The position numbers and the translations under genes are program-made. A DNA stretch of 64,000 nucleotides from contig NZ_CP046509.1 of assembly GCF_009738185.1 (NCBI RefSeq), positions 2,421,501 to 2,485,500 of the forward strand, read 5' to 3'. The DNA is from Erwinia sorbitola. GTDB taxonomy: Bacteria > Pseudomonadota > Gammaproteobacteria > Enterobacterales > Enterobacteriaceae. The notes beneath the pieces were generated by a model. The model was not told the DNA's origin and did not search any database. It was given only the letters and a program-made list of their open reading frames with translations. Position 1 is the stretch's first letter. Every line of letters starts with the position of its first letter. Below, piece by piece: positions 63,013-64,000 of the stretch.

Positions 63013-64000
63013 ATGGCAAGTACTCTGGTACTAAACGATAGTCGCCGGACATATAGCGGCACAAGAAAAAATGTAATTGCGAAAGTAGCATTAAGTCTTT
63101 CAGATTTACTCTCCATCAATCTGGCACTATTTTTATCCGCAGCAACGCTGAAGGGTATTTGGGGCGATTTGGATATTTTTATCCCGCCACAGGAAGTAGA
63201 AGTTCGCTTTATCGCACAATTCGTTATGTCAGTATTGTGTACCGGATGGTTCTGGATGCGTTTGCGCCACTATACTTATCGCAAACCCTTCTGGTTTGAA
63301 TTAAAAGAAATAATTAAAACGCTGGTCATTTTTTCACTGCTGGATCTGGCACTGATTGCGTTTTCCAAATGGGATTTCTCCCGCATGTTATGGAGTTTCA
63401 CCTGGCTCTATGCGTTGATCCTGGTGCCTCTCCTGCGTTCATGTGTGAAGAATGCCATCCTGAAAGCGGGCCAGTGGCAGAAACATACCATTATCATCGG
63501 TTCCGGTAAAAATGCCCGTGAGGCCTATGCGGCACTGCAAAGTGAAGAGCTGCTGGGTTACGACGTTAAAGCCTTTGTCGCTCCGTCAGGGGCAAAGAGC
63601 GGGACAGCCAGTTTTAATGGCATTCCGGTCATCACACACAAAGACATTGTCTGGGATACCGTCGACCTCGATAACACCCAATTTATCGTGGCGATGGAGA
63701 ACGATGAACGTGTCATCCGCGACAAATGGCTGAAGCTACTGTCGAAGAAAAAATGTCGTTCTGTCTCGGTGGTACCTACCCTGCGCGGTGTTCCACTGTA
63801 CGGCACGGATATGTCATTTATCTTCAGTCACGAAGTCATGCTGCTGCGGGTAAGCAATAATCTGGCGAAACGGTCGTCGCGCTTCCTTAAGCGTACCTTT
63901 GATGTCGTGGTAGCTTCGCTACTGCTGCTGTTCCTCGCTCCGGTCTTTGGCCTGATCTGCTGGATGGTCAGCCGCGACGGTGGCAGCCCGATCTACGGTC
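63013..64000 (+). CDS. Undecaprenyl-phosphate sugar phosphotransferase, WbaP/AmsG type (3' end outside window)
   Basis: The frame is open from ATG 63013 to the window end, 329 codons. The N-terminal half has four hydrophobic segments (about 25-50, 66-82, 100-120, 125-145). A soluble CoA-binding-like domain follows (about 155-275, HTIIIGSGKNAREA, NGIPVITHKDI). From residue 293 the catalytic domain begins with KRTFDVVVASLLLLF, the membrane hairpin of the bacterial sugar transferase family. It would attach galactose- or glucose-1-phosphate to undecaprenyl phosphate, the first step of exopolysaccharide synthesis (amylovoran or stewartan in plant-associated Erwiniaceae). AAAGAGAGCAGG precedes the start. 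Confidence 0.9.
   Translation, partial: MASTLVLNDSRRTYSGTRKNVIAKVALSLSDLLSINLALFLSAATLKGIWGDLDIFIPPQEVEVRFIAQFVMSVLCTGWFWMRLRHYTYRKPFWFELKEIIKTLVIFSLLDLALIAFSKWDFSRMLWSFTWLYALILVPLLRSCVKNAILKAGQWQKHTIIIGSGKNAREAYAALQSEELLGYDVKAFVAPSGAKSGTASFNGIPVITHKDIVWDTVDLDNTQFIVAMENDERVIRDKWLKLLSKKKCRSVSVVPTLRGVPLYGTDMSFIFSHEVMLLRVSNNLAKRSSRFLKRTFDVVVASLLLLFLAPVFGLICWMVSRDGGSPIYG

Overview
The window is a chromosomal segment of an enterobacterium, most likely an Erwiniaceae member (Erwinia/Pantoea type). Nearly every protein reads as a close relative of the E. coli product, at the same or nearly the same length, and the gene order follows E. coli in long blocks (sohB-yciK-btuR-rluB, yciO-rnm-trpLE, trpBA-ompW-yciCBA-tonB-yciI-cls-yciU, oppABCDF-ychE-adhE-tdk-hns-galU-rssBA-ychJ-purU-tyrT, selD-ydjA-sppA-ansA-pncA, msrB-gapA-yeaDE-mipA-yeaGH). 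Three things point away from E. coli: trpG and trpD are separate genes, a UDP-glucuronate epimerase and a long-form ugd sit beside galU, and a WbaP/AmsG-type exopolysaccharide initiating transferase begins at the right edge. The species is an inference.

Layout. 1-5.0 kb: the tail of a SWIM-finger-like protein, sohB, yciK-btuR and rluB. 5.0-6.6 kb: an AT-rich island with a structured leader and a trypsin-fold lipoprotein. 6.6-15 kb: yciO-rnm divergent from a complete tryptophan operon with promoter/operator, leader peptide, attenuator and trpE-G-D-CF-B-A. 15-22.8 kb: envelope and small conserved genes (BON lipoprotein, ompW with an FNR dyad, yciC, yciB, yciA, a mini ERIC element, tonB, yciI, yciY, cls, yciU) and a voltage-gated K+ channel-like gene with a zinc-ribbon tail. 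22.9-34.7 kb: the oligopeptide permease operon, ychE, adhE, tdk and hns. 34.8-41.8 kb: sugar nucleotide supply (epimerase, ugd, galU), the RpoS adaptor rssB with rssA, ychJ and purU.

41.9-43.3 kb is the most unusual stretch. Two identical tRNA-Tyr(GUA) genes lie under a stringent-type promoter and are each followed by ~170-bp tandem repeats, eight in all, that end in a copy of the tRNA 3' end. This resembles the rtT repeats of the E. coli tyrT operon, expanded and of different internal sequence. 43.4-62.6 kb returns to conserved housekeeping genes: xthA, ynjH-topB-selD-ydjA, sppA, ansA-pncA, msrB-yeaC, gapA-yeaD, yeaE, mipA, yeaG-yeaH behind a sigma-54 promoter, and cvrA. The last kilobase opens an exopolysaccharide locus.

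The genes combine into tryptophan synthesis; UDP-glucose to UDP-glucuronate to UDP-galacturonate supply (galU, ugd, epimerase) plus a lipid-linked sugar transferase for polysaccharide; peptide uptake; fermentative ethanol formation; selenium activation; NAD salvage; and stress regulation. I found no mobile element, integrase or CRISPR array. The best candidates for something new are the tRNA-Tyr repeat array and the trypsin-like lipoprotein island.
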